Shown piece after piece: positions 16,543 to 24,651 of a stretch of 48,220 nt of DNA (within the stretch, counting starts at the first letter, position 1; the number at the start of each line of letters is the position of its first letter). Position numbers and translations under genes: made by a program. The notes below the pieces were generated by a model. That model saw only the letters and a list, made by a program, of their open reading frames with translations. It was not told the DNA's origin and made no database searches. The DNA is taken from contig JAFGXR010000081.1 in assembly GCA_016936555.1 (NCBI GenBank), forward strand, positions 1-48,220, given 5' to 3'. Origin of the DNA: Spirochaetales bacterium (lineage in GTDB: Bacteria; Spirochaetota; Spirochaetia; DSM-2461).

Positions 16543-17514
16543 CTACAGCCCCCATCGATCGCAGAGGATATCAATTCTCTTCTTCATCTGATAGGGACCG
16601 CCGCCTTCATGGTCGTTAAACTCCCAGGCGTGAATCTCCTTCCGCCCGGCATAATGGTTGAACGCGGCGTAAACCGTGGAAGGGGGACAGGTCATGTCCA
16701 TCAGGGCCGTGGAAAAAAAGGCGTCGCATCGGGCCCTCCTGGAGAAATTGACTCCGTCGAAGTAGGAAAGTGTCCTGTGAACCCTGTCCGATTGGTCGCG
16801 ATGGATCCGCAGGTACTCGCCGATCTCCTTATAGGGATATGAGTCTGTAATCCGGATGGCTCTATGGAAATGACATAAAAAGGGAACATCGGTCAGAACG
16901 GCATCGAGCCCTTCAATCAAACCGGCTGCCGCCAGGCTGATTCCACCCCCCTGACTCCCGCCCGCTACGGCGATTCGGGTCGAATCGATATCCGCCCGTT
17001 CTGCCACAGTTTCAAAGGCGCGGACCGCATCGGTAAAAACTCTGCGGTAAAAATATGTGTCCTTGTCGAGAATACCCCTCGTCATAAATCCGGGAAACTG
17101 CCCGTTACCCGGAGAGAGTTCGGGGTCCGGTGTGTCGCCGGGGCTCCAGCCGCTCCCCTGCCCTCTCGTGTCCATGATGAAATGCGCCATTCCCGTGCTC
17201 ACCATGGTCAGCCATTCGTGGGGGAGATTGCGCCCGCCGCCGTAACCGATAAACTCGATCAGACAGGGAAAAGGGCCTTCCCCTTCGGGCCGGAGAAACC
17301 AGCCCTTCACGCTCTGGCCGGCAAATCCGGAAAAAGTGACATCATAAATCTTTATATGGCGGAAATGATGTTCGATTTCTTCAAACCGCGGCACCCAGAC
17401 CGCCTGCCGCGATTGGGAAAGGGTGGCTTCCCAGAAAGCGTCGAAATCCGCTTCCTCATGAACTTCCGGTTTATATTTTTCCAGGGCGTCCAGCCCCATA
17501 TCAAAAAAAGCCAT
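16543..17514 (-). CDS. axe: Acetyl-xylan esterase / cephalosporin-C deacetylase family (CE7)
   Basis: Serine esterase of 323 residues that removes acetyl groups from xylo-oligosaccharides. The CE7 fingerprints are all present: the DTRGQGSGW motif (about residue 115), the nucleophile elbow VAGGSQGGGISLA (about 185), and the catalytic histidine in FNDHEGGG near the C-terminus. The aspartate is likely in ALMDMTCPPSTVYAAFNHY. The N-terminus DMGLDALEKYKP is also typical. There is no signal peptide, as usual for CE7, so it acts on imported oligosaccharides in the cytoplasm. GGAGG precedes the ATG. It is the last gene of the GH43-GH10-GH10-CE7 operon, 14 bases after the preceding stop. Confidence 0.92.
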   Translation of the reverse strand: MAFFDMGLDALEKYKPEVHEEADFDAFWEATLSQSRQAVWVPRFEEIEHHFRHIKIYDVTFSGFAGQSVKGWFLRPEGEGPFPCLIEFIGYGGGRNLPHEWLTMVSTGMAHFIMDTRGQGSGWSPGDTPDPELSPGNGQFPGFMTRGILDKDTYFYRRVFTDAVRAFETVAERADIDSTRIAVAGGSQGGGISLAAAGLIEGLDAVLTDVPFLCHFHRAIRITDSYPYKEIGEYLRIHRDQSDRVHRTLSYFDGVNFSRRARCDAFFSTALMDMTCPPSTVYAAFNHYAGRKEIHAWEFNDHEGGGPYQMKKRIDILCDRWGL

Positions 17515-17528
17515 AAAAATCCTCCAGA

Positions 17529-19235
17529 TTATGATTCAAAAAACATCACTTTATCCACTATGCCATGAAATGCCGGTTTTGCCATAAAGTTTCTATCGAA
17601 AAGAAGCGGATGGCCCGGGGCTCTCCAGCTCCGGGAATCGGCCAGCCCCCAGAAAGAGACTCTGTGGATCTGTTCTGCGAACTCAAGGTAATAGCCGAAT
17701 AACCGGGCATAGGCATCAGCCTGTTCTTCGTAAAGGGCGGGCAGTTCCGATTCAGCCGGAACACCCGCGCCGTATCCGCCTACCGTCACATCGAGTTCCG
17801 TAACGGACATCTCGGCTCCCGTTGCGGCAAAGCGTTCAAGAGCGGCCCGCACCTTATCCAGGTCTGTTGTCCAGCCCCTCAGGTGATAGTGGCTCTGAAG
17901 GCCGATTCCCTCAATGAGAAGTCTCCCGTCGTATTCGGGATGGCTTTTCCACCGTTGATTGATCTCATCGACCATCTGGCCGATGGCATTGCGTTTGGCC
18001 GGAATTTCCTCGTTGTAATCGTTGTAGTAGAGCACGCTGGCCGGGAAATAATTCCGGGCGAAGTAAAAGGCATAAAATATAAAGTCCGAGGGATGTTCTC
18101 CGGCGGCCCGGTCGGAACCGTTTTCAAAAGCCCGGTACCAGCCGCTCTCTGTTCGCAGCTGGGTGCGCCAGTCACCCGCCTCCCAGTCATCAAGAGGTCC
18201 TCCCCAGCTTCCGCCGTTGTTGGAAAGGGCTTCATTCACCACATCCCAACTGTAAAAACGGTCGATAACCCCTCTTTCGGACCAATGATCCGCGAGAGTG
18301 CTGATGTAAAACTCCATATTTTCCAGGGCTTCTTTGCGGGTCAATGGTTCTCCCGTCGAAGAGCTGAAGAGCCACCGGGGAGTCTGGCTGTGCCAGACAA
18401 GGGTATGGCCGAAGAGTTCCATGTCGTTTTCAACCGCCCAGTCCACGATGGCATCCGCTTCTGTGAAGTTGAATTCCTGTGCATCGGGGCGGACCGTTCG
18501 GTTCTCAGGGCCCGCAATCCCCGCCGGTTTATGTCCGTTTTCCGCGGTCACACCATTAAAGTGGTGCCTGTATGCCTCTTCGGTGTTAAAAAGGCTCATC
18601 ATGGACGAACCGGAATAAACATTGCCGATCCTGAAATAGGAAGAGAAGAGCTCGCTGAGTCCGGGGAGAGTCAGATCCCACCGGGGAGCCGAAACAGCCG
18701 GAGCTGCCGAACCGGCTGTCCGTGTAACGATCCACTTGCTTATGGTAAAGTCGCAGTTCGCTCCCGTCTCATTGGTCTGTAGACGGAGGCGGACAAACTG
18801 ATTTTCACTGAAGTGCTGCTCTGTAAGAACGGTCTGCAGGGAGTAGCTTTGAGAGCCTTCCACATCGGTGCTTATAATCCAGTTCCAGGGGGATTCCGCC
18901 CCACCCAGGACCATGGCCGTACCGGAAGGCGCATCGATAATTCTCCCCTCAATGGTGACCGTATCTCCCGGCTGCAGCGGCGATGGGTCAAAATCTCTCA
19001 TAAGATCGATGGCATACCAGCTTTCCGACCTGTTGCCAAGACGGAGCTCACCGTTCTCTAGAGAAAACCGGGGACTTCCCGATTGCTGAAGAGGCGCACT
19101 CAGATTAAAACTGTCACCGGAAATGTAATCATTCAGATCAAACACGATCTTATCACCGGTTCCTGAAGCTGTCATGCAGGCTGTAAAAAAAATCGCTATC
19201 AAAAAAAAAGTTGGAAAAAATATTGCTTTATTCAT
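17529..19235 (-). CDS. xyn10: Secreted lipoprotein endo-1,4-beta-xylanase (GH10) with N-terminal carbohydrate-binding-like module
   Basis: Predicted surface xylanase of 568 residues. The leader MNKAIFFPTFFLIAIFFTAC ends at a lipobox-like cysteine, so the protein is probably lipid-anchored. Residues about 30-170 form a beta-rich region (ends TISKWIVTR) resembling CBM4/CBM22-type xylan-binding modules. The GH10 barrel follows: MSLFNTEEAYRHHFNGVTAEN, FGHTLVWHSQTPRW, acid/base Glu in WDVVNEALS, GIGLQSHYH and nucleophile Glu in SVTELDVTVGG. A long insertion follows the acid/base motif. ATG 19235 has GAGG six bases upstream. It is the only clearly exported glycosidase of this locus, making it the likely first cutter of the polymer. 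Confidence 0.92.
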   Translation of the reverse strand: MNKAIFFPTFFLIAIFFTACMTASGTGDKIVFDLNDYISGDSFNLSAPLQQSGSPRFSLENGELRLGNRSESWYAIDLMRDFDPSPLQPGDTVTIEGRIIDAPSGTAMVLGGAESPWNWIISTDVEGSQSYSLQTVLTEQHFSENQFVRLRLQTNETGANCDFTISKWIVTRTAGSAAPAVSAPRWDLTLPGLSELFSSYFRIGNVYSGSSMMSLFNTEEAYRHHFNGVTAENGHKPAGIAGPENRTVRPDAQEFNFTEADAIVDWAVENDMELFGHTLVWHSQTPRWLFSSSTGEPLTRKEALENMEFYISTLADHWSERGVIDRFYSWDVVNEALSNNGGSWGGPLDDWEAGDWRTQLRTESGWYRAFENGSDRAAGEHPSDFIFYAFYFARNYFPASVLYYNDYNEEIPAKRNAIGQMVDEINQRWKSHPEYDGRLLIEGIGLQSHYHLRGWTTDLDKVRAALERFAATGAEMSVTELDVTVGGYGAGVPAESELPALYEEQADAYARLFGYYLEFAEQIHRVSFWGLADSRSWRAPGHPLLFDRNFMAKPAFHGIVDKVMFFES

Positions 19236-19262
19236 CTTAAGCCTCAAAGAAATTGTGTTTTA

Positions 19263-20504
19263 CTATAAATCGATTTGGATTTCCGATTCCTCCGATGAGG
19301 GAATCTGAAATCTCTGATGTCTGCCTTCAAACTCCAGTTCGTATTCTCCGAGAAAGCCTTTCACTTCAATCTCTCCCTTTGAATCAGAGACAAATTCTGC
19401 CGGTTTGAGCCACCATTCACCTTTGAACAGATCTTTGAGGGCATGATAGGAGGGTTTCGGTGTGTTGTCCCGGCGGATCAGACCGGACGGAGCGTTCAGC
19501 CAGGCACCGTCCTTAATATCCCACCACGTGATGGATTCGACCAGAGGATGGGACAGCAAGGTCTTGATGTGCGTGACGACTTCTTCGGCCTGCCGTTCCT
19601 CCCCCTCGGGAGTGCTGGGCCAGTCGGTCACCTGAAAATCGTTCAGGTCCTTAATTTCCGGCGGCATCAGATCCCCGGAGATAATGGTGTTTTCGGTAAA
19701 ATGTATCGGCAGGCCGAATCTTTCGAACCGCTCGAGGATTCTCTCCGTTTTTTCCACGCCCCAGTATCCCTGGTGCATATGCGATTGAATCCCTATTACG
19801 TCTATTTCAATTCCCGCTTCAAGGCAGCCTTCCACCAGGATGTCATAGGCCGGAGAGGTATCGAAATCGTTTATGAGGAACCGGGCCCGGGGATTGGTTT
19901 TCCTGGCCGTCTCAAACATGATTTTAAGCAGTTCGATACGCCCTTTCTCTTTGCACAGCCTGGTCAATCCGTTGTCGTATTTATCGAAGATGGGCATGAT
20001 GACCGCTTCGTTTACCACGTCCCAGGTATCCACGATTCCGGCGAAATCCGAAACGTCCCGCTTGATGCGGTCTATCTGGGTCCGGAGGATTTCCTCATTG
20101 GTCATATCCAGTAGCCAGTTCGGGGCAAGAGTATGCCAGCACAGCGGATGCCCTTTGAGCGCAATATCGTGGCTGCGGTACCAGGATGCAAGCTTCTTCA
20201 TGTTTTCCGTACCGGGCCTGCCCTGTTCCGGCTCGAAATTGGCCCAGTAAAAAGGCAGAGTCACCTGATTGAAAAGATCCAGATATAAATTGGTGAGGAT
20301 TTCCGCCTTCTCCCCCGCCGGTCCGTCTAATTCCTTTCCGGCAAACCGGATTATGTCATCCTGCCAGTTTGAACCGAATTGGAATTTGTGATTTTTCTGA
20401 CCGATACGAACGGCGCACCCTGTGACAGGCCTGCCCCCCCGTGTCAGTTTTATTTTGACAGAGCCAGTGCGGTTTTTGTGTATTTTCCTATCCAATGCTC
20501 CCAA
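19263..20504 (-). CDS. Cytoplasmic GH10 xylanase / exo-oligoxylanase
   Basis: A second GH10 enzyme, 413 residues, without signal peptide. Motifs are GHPLCWHTLAPNW, the acid/base E166 in WDVVNEAV, GIQSHMHQGYW, the nucleophile E271 in HFTENTI and SITWWDIKDGAWL. The N-terminal 45 residues and the C-terminal KGEIEVKGFLGEYELEF segment form small beta-rich additions, which also occur in other intracellular GH10 enzymes. The start codon is TTG at 20504 with a strong GAGGAGG seven bases away. It probably shortens imported xylo-oligosaccharides. It is poorly similar to the neighbouring lipoprotein GH10 outside the motifs, so it does not look like a recent duplicate. It lies 27 bases upstream of that gene in the same operon. 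Confidence 0.9.
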   Translation of the reverse strand: MGALDRKIHKNRTGSVKIKLTRGGRPVTGCAVRIGQKNHKFQFGSNWQDDIIRFAGKELDGPAGEKAEILTNLYLDLFNQVTLPFYWANFEPEQGRPGTENMKKLASWYRSHDIALKGHPLCWHTLAPNWLLDMTNEEILRTQIDRIKRDVSDFAGIVDTWDVVNEAVIMPIFDKYDNGLTRLCKEKGRIELLKIMFETARKTNPRARFLINDFDTSPAYDILVEGCLEAGIEIDVIGIQSHMHQGYWGVEKTERILERFERFGLPIHFTENTIISGDLMPPEIKDLNDFQVTDWPSTPEGEERQAEEVVTHIKTLLSHPLVESITWWDIKDGAWLNAPSGLIRRDNTPKPSYHALKDLFKGEWWLKPAEFVSDSKGEIEVKGFLGEYELEFEGRHQRFQIPSSEESEIQIDL

Positions 20505-20618
20505 AACGAAGCCTCCTCATATTTATTACATAATGATTGTATGGCCGGATGACAGGTGATGAAAATCGGTCATTACACCTATAAACCGTTGAGAATAAGA
20601 CCTATGGAGCCTTAAAAC

Positions 20619-20633
20619 AACCGGTTACCGGTT
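20619..20633. promoter_or_regulatory. CCGG-centred palindrome upstream of the cytoplasmic GH10 gene
   Basis: AACCGGT and ACCGGTT (7-base arms, one spacer) occur between the GH43 stop (20639) and the GH10 start (20504). LacI-family operators commonly have such CG-centred symmetry, so this may be a binding site within the operon. Only one copy was noticed. Confidence 0.35.
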
Positions 20634-20638
20634 CGATA

Positions 20639-22072
20639 TCAGATAAATCCAAAATCGAGCAGACTGGCCAGACCGTTTCCGCGGAACCGGATATACAGGG
20701 GATGGATTCCGTCCTGAATATCGACGGCCCCTTCGTACTTCTCCCATGCCGTGGAGAAGTCGGTTACCTCAATTGATCCGCGGACCGGGCCGTTCCATTC
20801 GGTCAGGATTTCAAAGCTTCCCCTGCAATATCCCCGGACGCTGAGGGCCATGCGGCTGACGCCGCTGAATTCAAAGTATTTGAAGCCGGCCACGGCGCCG
20901 TCCATCATATTGGCCACATAGCCGACTCCGGAATCGCCATCCCATTCATCCTGGGTGATTTTAGGGAAGCGGTTGTCCATATAGGCATTGGCGCCGGTGT
21001 AAACCGATTCTTCCCTGCAGAAAAGATTGCAGGCCATGTGCGCCGGATACTCACCGCGGGCCGGAAGATTTCCCCCCTTTAACCCGCACGATGTCATTTC
21101 CGCCTGTTCGATCGTCCCGTCGGCAGCCATGATTATCGGCTCGGCGCAGGCCTGGCGGCTGAAATTCGTCCCGTTCGTATGGCGGTGGTAGAAAATGTAT
21201 TTCTTTTTGCCCAGATCGAGGATGCCCCCGTGGTTGTTACCGCCGTAATACATGGGTTTCTCCGCCGGCTTATAGCTGTCTATATGAAGATCGCTGTTGC
21301 TGACCACCACGCCCCGGTATTCAAACCCTTCGGTCGGACTGGGGCTGACGGCATAACACAATTCGTGAAAGACCACAGAGGAGTACACAAAATAATACAG
21401 GCCATTGATTTTGCGGATGGAAGACGCTTCGAAAAACTCGTGACCGGCAAAGGAGCTTCCCTCCCCATAGGGCTTGCTCGGAGCTATGTTTTCCGGCCCC
21501 TTGAGAACCGTCAGCATATCCTCTCCCAGGACGGTTACCATGGGACCGGTCCGGGACGGATCATCAGCGGGGCAGAAACCGGTGTACAGGTAGGTTTTGG
21601 ATCCCTCGGTGAGGACGGCCGGATCAAACTGAGGCTCGTCACCCGGTCCGTCTCCCAGAAGAGTACCGTCCTGATGGTGAACATAACCGTAAAAGCTGTA
21701 TCTGCCCGCCGGGCTGTCGCATACGGCGACCGATACCACGGAAACTTTATCAAGCACATAGTAAAGGTAGTATCTCCCATCGGGGCCCCGGGTGACATCG
21801 GGAGCGTATAGGCACATTTTGCTGTGGGGATTGAGGGGATCGTCGGTTTTTTTATAGATCTCGCCCTCGTACTGCCAGCTGGTCAGGTCGCCGGGATCGG
21901 CGGACCAGCAGACATAATCGTTCAGGCAGTACCCGTGCCCGTTGAATCTGTCGTGGGAGCCGTATATGTAAACTCTTCCTTCGAATAAATGGGGTTCCGC
22001 ATCGGGGACGTATTCCCAGGACGGAAGATAGGGATTAATTCCCCGTTGTGCGATAGAAGATTCACTTGCCAT
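20639..22072 (-). CDS. GH43 glycosidase with C-terminal CBM6-like module
   Basis: Predicted alpha-L-arabinofuranosidase or beta-xylosidase, 477 residues, cytoplasmic. The five-bladed propeller shows the three acidic residues of GH43: Asp in VPDAEPHLFEGRVYIYGSHD, Asp in YAPDVTRGPDGRYYLYY and Glu in FEASSIRKINGLYYFVYS. From about residue 350 the chain changes to a jelly-roll-like, CBM6-type module (GYVANMMDGAVAGFKYFEF to IRFRGNGLASLLDFGFI). The open frame runs 72 residues further upstream into the divergent promoter region, but the ATG at 22072 has GGGAGG at good distance and begins at the conserved region, so it is preferred. It is the first gene of the leftward xylan operon. Confidence 0.85.
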   Translation of the reverse strand: MASESSIAQRGINPYLPSWEYVPDAEPHLFEGRVYIYGSHDRFNGHGYCLNDYVCWSADPGDLTSWQYEGEIYKKTDDPLNPHSKMCLYAPDVTRGPDGRYYLYYVLDKVSVVSVAVCDSPAGRYSFYGYVHHQDGTLLGDGPGDEPQFDPAVLTEGSKTYLYTGFCPADDPSRTGPMVTVLGEDMLTVLKGPENIAPSKPYGEGSSFAGHEFFEASSIRKINGLYYFVYSSVVFHELCYAVSPSPTEGFEYRGVVVSNSDLHIDSYKPAEKPMYYGGNNHGGILDLGKKKYIFYHRHTNGTNFSRQACAEPIIMAADGTIEQAEMTSCGLKGGNLPARGEYPAHMACNLFCREESVYTGANAYMDNRFPKITQDEWDGDSGVGYVANMMDGAVAGFKYFEFSGVSRMALSVRGYCRGSFEILTEWNGPVRGSIEVTDFSTAWEKYEGAVDIQDGIHPLYIRFRGNGLASLLDFGFI

Positions 22073-22222
22073 GGTCAGGCCTCCCTGCAGCCGGCCCCTC
22101 TCAGGGCTGTATTTCATAGAGCTATTGTCCAATCGCCTTATATAAAAATCAATCCGTCTTTTAGCCGATATGGATAGGTAATATGACCGATGCGCCGAGG
22201 GGTGTTTACGCCGCTTCCGGAT

Positions 22223-22245
22223 TTGATTTTTCAGGTTAAAATCAA
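22223..22245. promoter_or_regulatory. Inverted repeat in the divergent GH43/GH3 promoter region
   Basis: Perfect 8-base arms, TTGATTTT (22223-22230) and AAAATCAA (22238-22245), flank seven bases. They lie 27 bases upstream of the GH3 start in the 199-base region between divergent operons. It is a candidate target for the response regulator encoded in the rightward operon. Confidence 0.4.
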
Positions 22246-22271
22246 TTAAAAATAAGGTAGGAGAACCAGCC

Positions 22272-24623
22272 ATGAAATCTCTGGACAAACAGGCGGAAGA
22301 AATAGTACGCCAACTGCGGATCGAAGAAAAACTCGCTCAGCTCTACTCCATCTGGTGCAATTTTTCCGAAAACGGCAACATAGAAATACGAAGCATGGAA
22401 GGTTTTAAGAATTCCTACCGCAAGCTGGACATGCAGCGCGATTTACAGCATGGAATCGGCCATATCGTCAGGCCCCTCGGCAGTCAGCCCATTTCCGCCC
22501 CGGCCGGAGTGAAAGCGCTCAATGCCATTCAGGCCTACCTGGTCAAGCACACCCGCATGGGGATTCCCGCACTCCCCCACGAGGAGTGCCTGACCGGCCT
22601 TATGGCCAGAGGCGCGACGCTGTTTCCCTCGGGCATAAACAACGGCTCGCTCTGGGATGAAGATCTCGTCGGCGAAATCGCAGAGGCTATCGGCCATGAA
22701 CTGCGAAGCGTCGGCAGCAAGCTCGGGCTGGCGCCGGTCCTTGACGTGGCGCGCGATGCCCGGTGGGGGAGGCTGGAAGAGAGCATGGGAGAGGATCCCT
22801 ATCTGGTCGGTTCTTTAGCTACGGCCTGGGTTCGCAATTTCCAGGGGCCCGATGAGGATATAATGGCCACCCTCAAGCATTTCGCCGGGCACTCCCTTCC
22901 CGAAGGCGGGCGGAACCACGCGCCGGTCAGGATCGGAGAATCGGAATTGAATGACACGATGCTGCTGCCCTTCGAGATGGCGGTGAAGCTGGCTTCCCCG
23001 GGGGCTCTTATGCCCGCCTATCACGACATAGACGGCGTCCCTCTCCACGCATCGCGCAAATATCTGGGCGATGTCCTCAGAGAAGCCTGGAAATTCCGGG
23101 GACTCATTGTTTCCGATTACGCCGGAATAGGCCAGCTTCACAACGAACACGGTGTCGCAGAAGATTTGGAAGGGGCGGCCGCTCTGGCTCTCGAAGCCGG
23201 CGTCGACGTGGAGTTTCCCGGTAACGAGTGCTTCGGGCCAGCCGCCCTGAGAGCCATTGAAAAGGGCACACTGCCCGTAGCCCTGGTAGACCGGGCCGTC
23301 AGGCGGGTGCTGAAGGAAAAAATCAGGCTCGGGCTTTTCGATAATCCCTATACTGATGAAAAAGCCATTGACCTCCGCAGTGAATCGACAAGGAATACGG
23401 CCTATAAGGCTGCGGCGCAATCGGCCGTTCTGTTGAAGAACAACGGCATCCTGCCCCTGGACAATCCCGGCTCGATCGCTCTGATCGGACCATTGGCGGA
23501 CGACAAGATGGCTATGCTAAGCGGCTATTCCTTCCCGGTCCACCTGATTCTCAGCGGGCTGGAGGGGGAAGATCCGGAACTCAAAACAGTCAGAAACGTA
23601 TTTGAAGAGTTTTTTCCCGGCAAAGTCAGCTATTCAAAGGGATGCGATGTCCTGACAGAGCGTCCCAAAGAAGCGGCTGTTTTCCCGGGAGACCTGTCCC
23701 TGGACGGCAGGAGTCAGAAAAGCTATATCAGCTACGACACCGCCGGTTTTTCAGAGGCTGTCGATCTCGCCGGAAAATCCGATACGGTCATTGCCGTCCT
23801 GGGAGATCTGGCCGGATTGTTCCTCACGGGAACCGTGGGAGAAGGTTCCGATGCGAGCTCCCTGCACCTACCGGGAGTCCAGCATCAGCTTCTGGAATCT
23901 CTCCTCGCCACGGGCAAGCCGGTCATTGCCGTGCTCGTCAGCGGAAGGCCCTACAGCCTGGGGAGCCTCGGTGAGAAATGCGCGGCCCTGCTTCAGGCCT
24001 GGCTTCCGGGAATGTACGGGCCCGAAGCCATTCTCAATATACTAACAGGCCGGGAGAACCCCTCGGGAAGACTGCCTGTTTCGATTGTGGAGAAGGCGGG
24101 CGTCATGCCCTACTTCTACAATCACAAATTGAAATCGGCCGGCACGCCGCTCCATCCCGATTTTGCGGCGGATTACCCCTTCGGACACGGTTTGAGCTAT
24201 ACGTCTTTTTCCTACTCCGATTGGGAAATTCCGGCTGGTTCTGTTGAGATAACCGGTTCCGTTAAAGGCTCTTTCAAAATTACCAATACCGGCCCAGTGA
24301 AGGGCGCCGATGTCATCCAGATATATGTGAGGGATCTCTTTGCGAGCAGGGTCCGTCCCGTTAAAGAACTGAAGGGATTCAAAAAGGTATTTCTCGAGCC
24401 CGGAGAAACCGCCGATGTGGATTTTGAAATTCCTGTGGACATGCTGAATTTCACAGTTGACAACTTCGTCCGGATCGTCGAACCGGGCGACTTTGAAATA
24501 ATGCTGGCCGGAAACGCCGAATCCGTCGCATTCAGTTCGGTCATACATGTGACGGGCGAAAAGCGGCAGCTTCCCCACGATTGGTCAATGAAATCATCCC
24601 TTACCATTCGCCGGCATATATAG
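22272..24623 (+). CDS. GH3 beta-xylosidase / beta-glucosidase
   Basis: A 783-residue cytoplasmic glycosidase that releases terminal sugars from xylo-oligosaccharides. The N-terminal barrel carries the substrate motif KHFAGHS and the nucleophile D282 in GLIVSDYAGIGQLH. The alpha/beta sandwich domain (about 370-640) starts with VLLKNNGILPL, and a fibronectin-III-like domain (about 690-770) ends the protein with VKELKGFKKVFLEPGE. Compared with the other GH3 in this window (31412-33538) the sequence is very different, so the two probably have different specificities. GGAG lies eight bases before the ATG. It is the first gene of an operon with the sensor kinase and response regulator, diverging from the GH43-GH10 operon. 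Confidence 0.9.
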   Translation: MKSLDKQAEEIVRQLRIEEKLAQLYSIWCNFSENGNIEIRSMEGFKNSYRKLDMQRDLQHGIGHIVRPLGSQPISAPAGVKALNAIQAYLVKHTRMGIPALPHEECLTGLMARGATLFPSGINNGSLWDEDLVGEIAEAIGHELRSVGSKLGLAPVLDVARDARWGRLEESMGEDPYLVGSLATAWVRNFQGPDEDIMATLKHFAGHSLPEGGRNHAPVRIGESELNDTMLLPFEMAVKLASPGALMPAYHDIDGVPLHASRKYLGDVLREAWKFRGLIVSDYAGIGQLHNEHGVAEDLEGAAALALEAGVDVEFPGNECFGPAALRAIEKGTLPVALVDRAVRRVLKEKIRLGLFDNPYTDEKAIDLRSESTRNTAYKAAAQSAVLLKNNGILPLDNPGSIALIGPLADDKMAMLSGYSFPVHLILSGLEGEDPELKTVRNVFEEFFPGKVSYSKGCDVLTERPKEAAVFPGDLSLDGRSQKSYISYDTAGFSEAVDLAGKSDTVIAVLGDLAGLFLTGTVGEGSDASSLHLPGVQHQLLESLLATGKPVIAVLVSGRPYSLGSLGEKCAALLQAWLPGMYGPEAILNILTGRENPSGRLPVSIVEKAGVMPYFYNHKLKSAGTPLHPDFAADYPFGHGLSYTSFSYSDWEIPAGSVEITGSVKGSFKITNTGPVKGADVIQIYVRDLFASRVRPVKELKGFKKVFLEPGETADVDFEIPVDMLNFTVDNFVRIVEPGDFEIMLAGNAESVAFSSVIHVTGEKRQLPHDWSMKSSLTIRRHI

Positions 24624-24651
24624 TACTATAACCGGGTTATGGAAAGTTGTT

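Noticed and set aside
16443-16619. Plus-strand frame starting MKKNPIRSFEIIEEVVKVLSY
   Set aside because: The first 35 codons look protein-like, but there is no ribosome site at proper distance, and the frame runs into the antisense of the esterase gene. It could be a gene remnant, but support is too thin.
17529-20504. Tandem GH10 genes as a recent duplication
   Set aside because: Apart from the family motifs the two proteins differ in length, signals, insertions and extra modules, so they are separate lineages.
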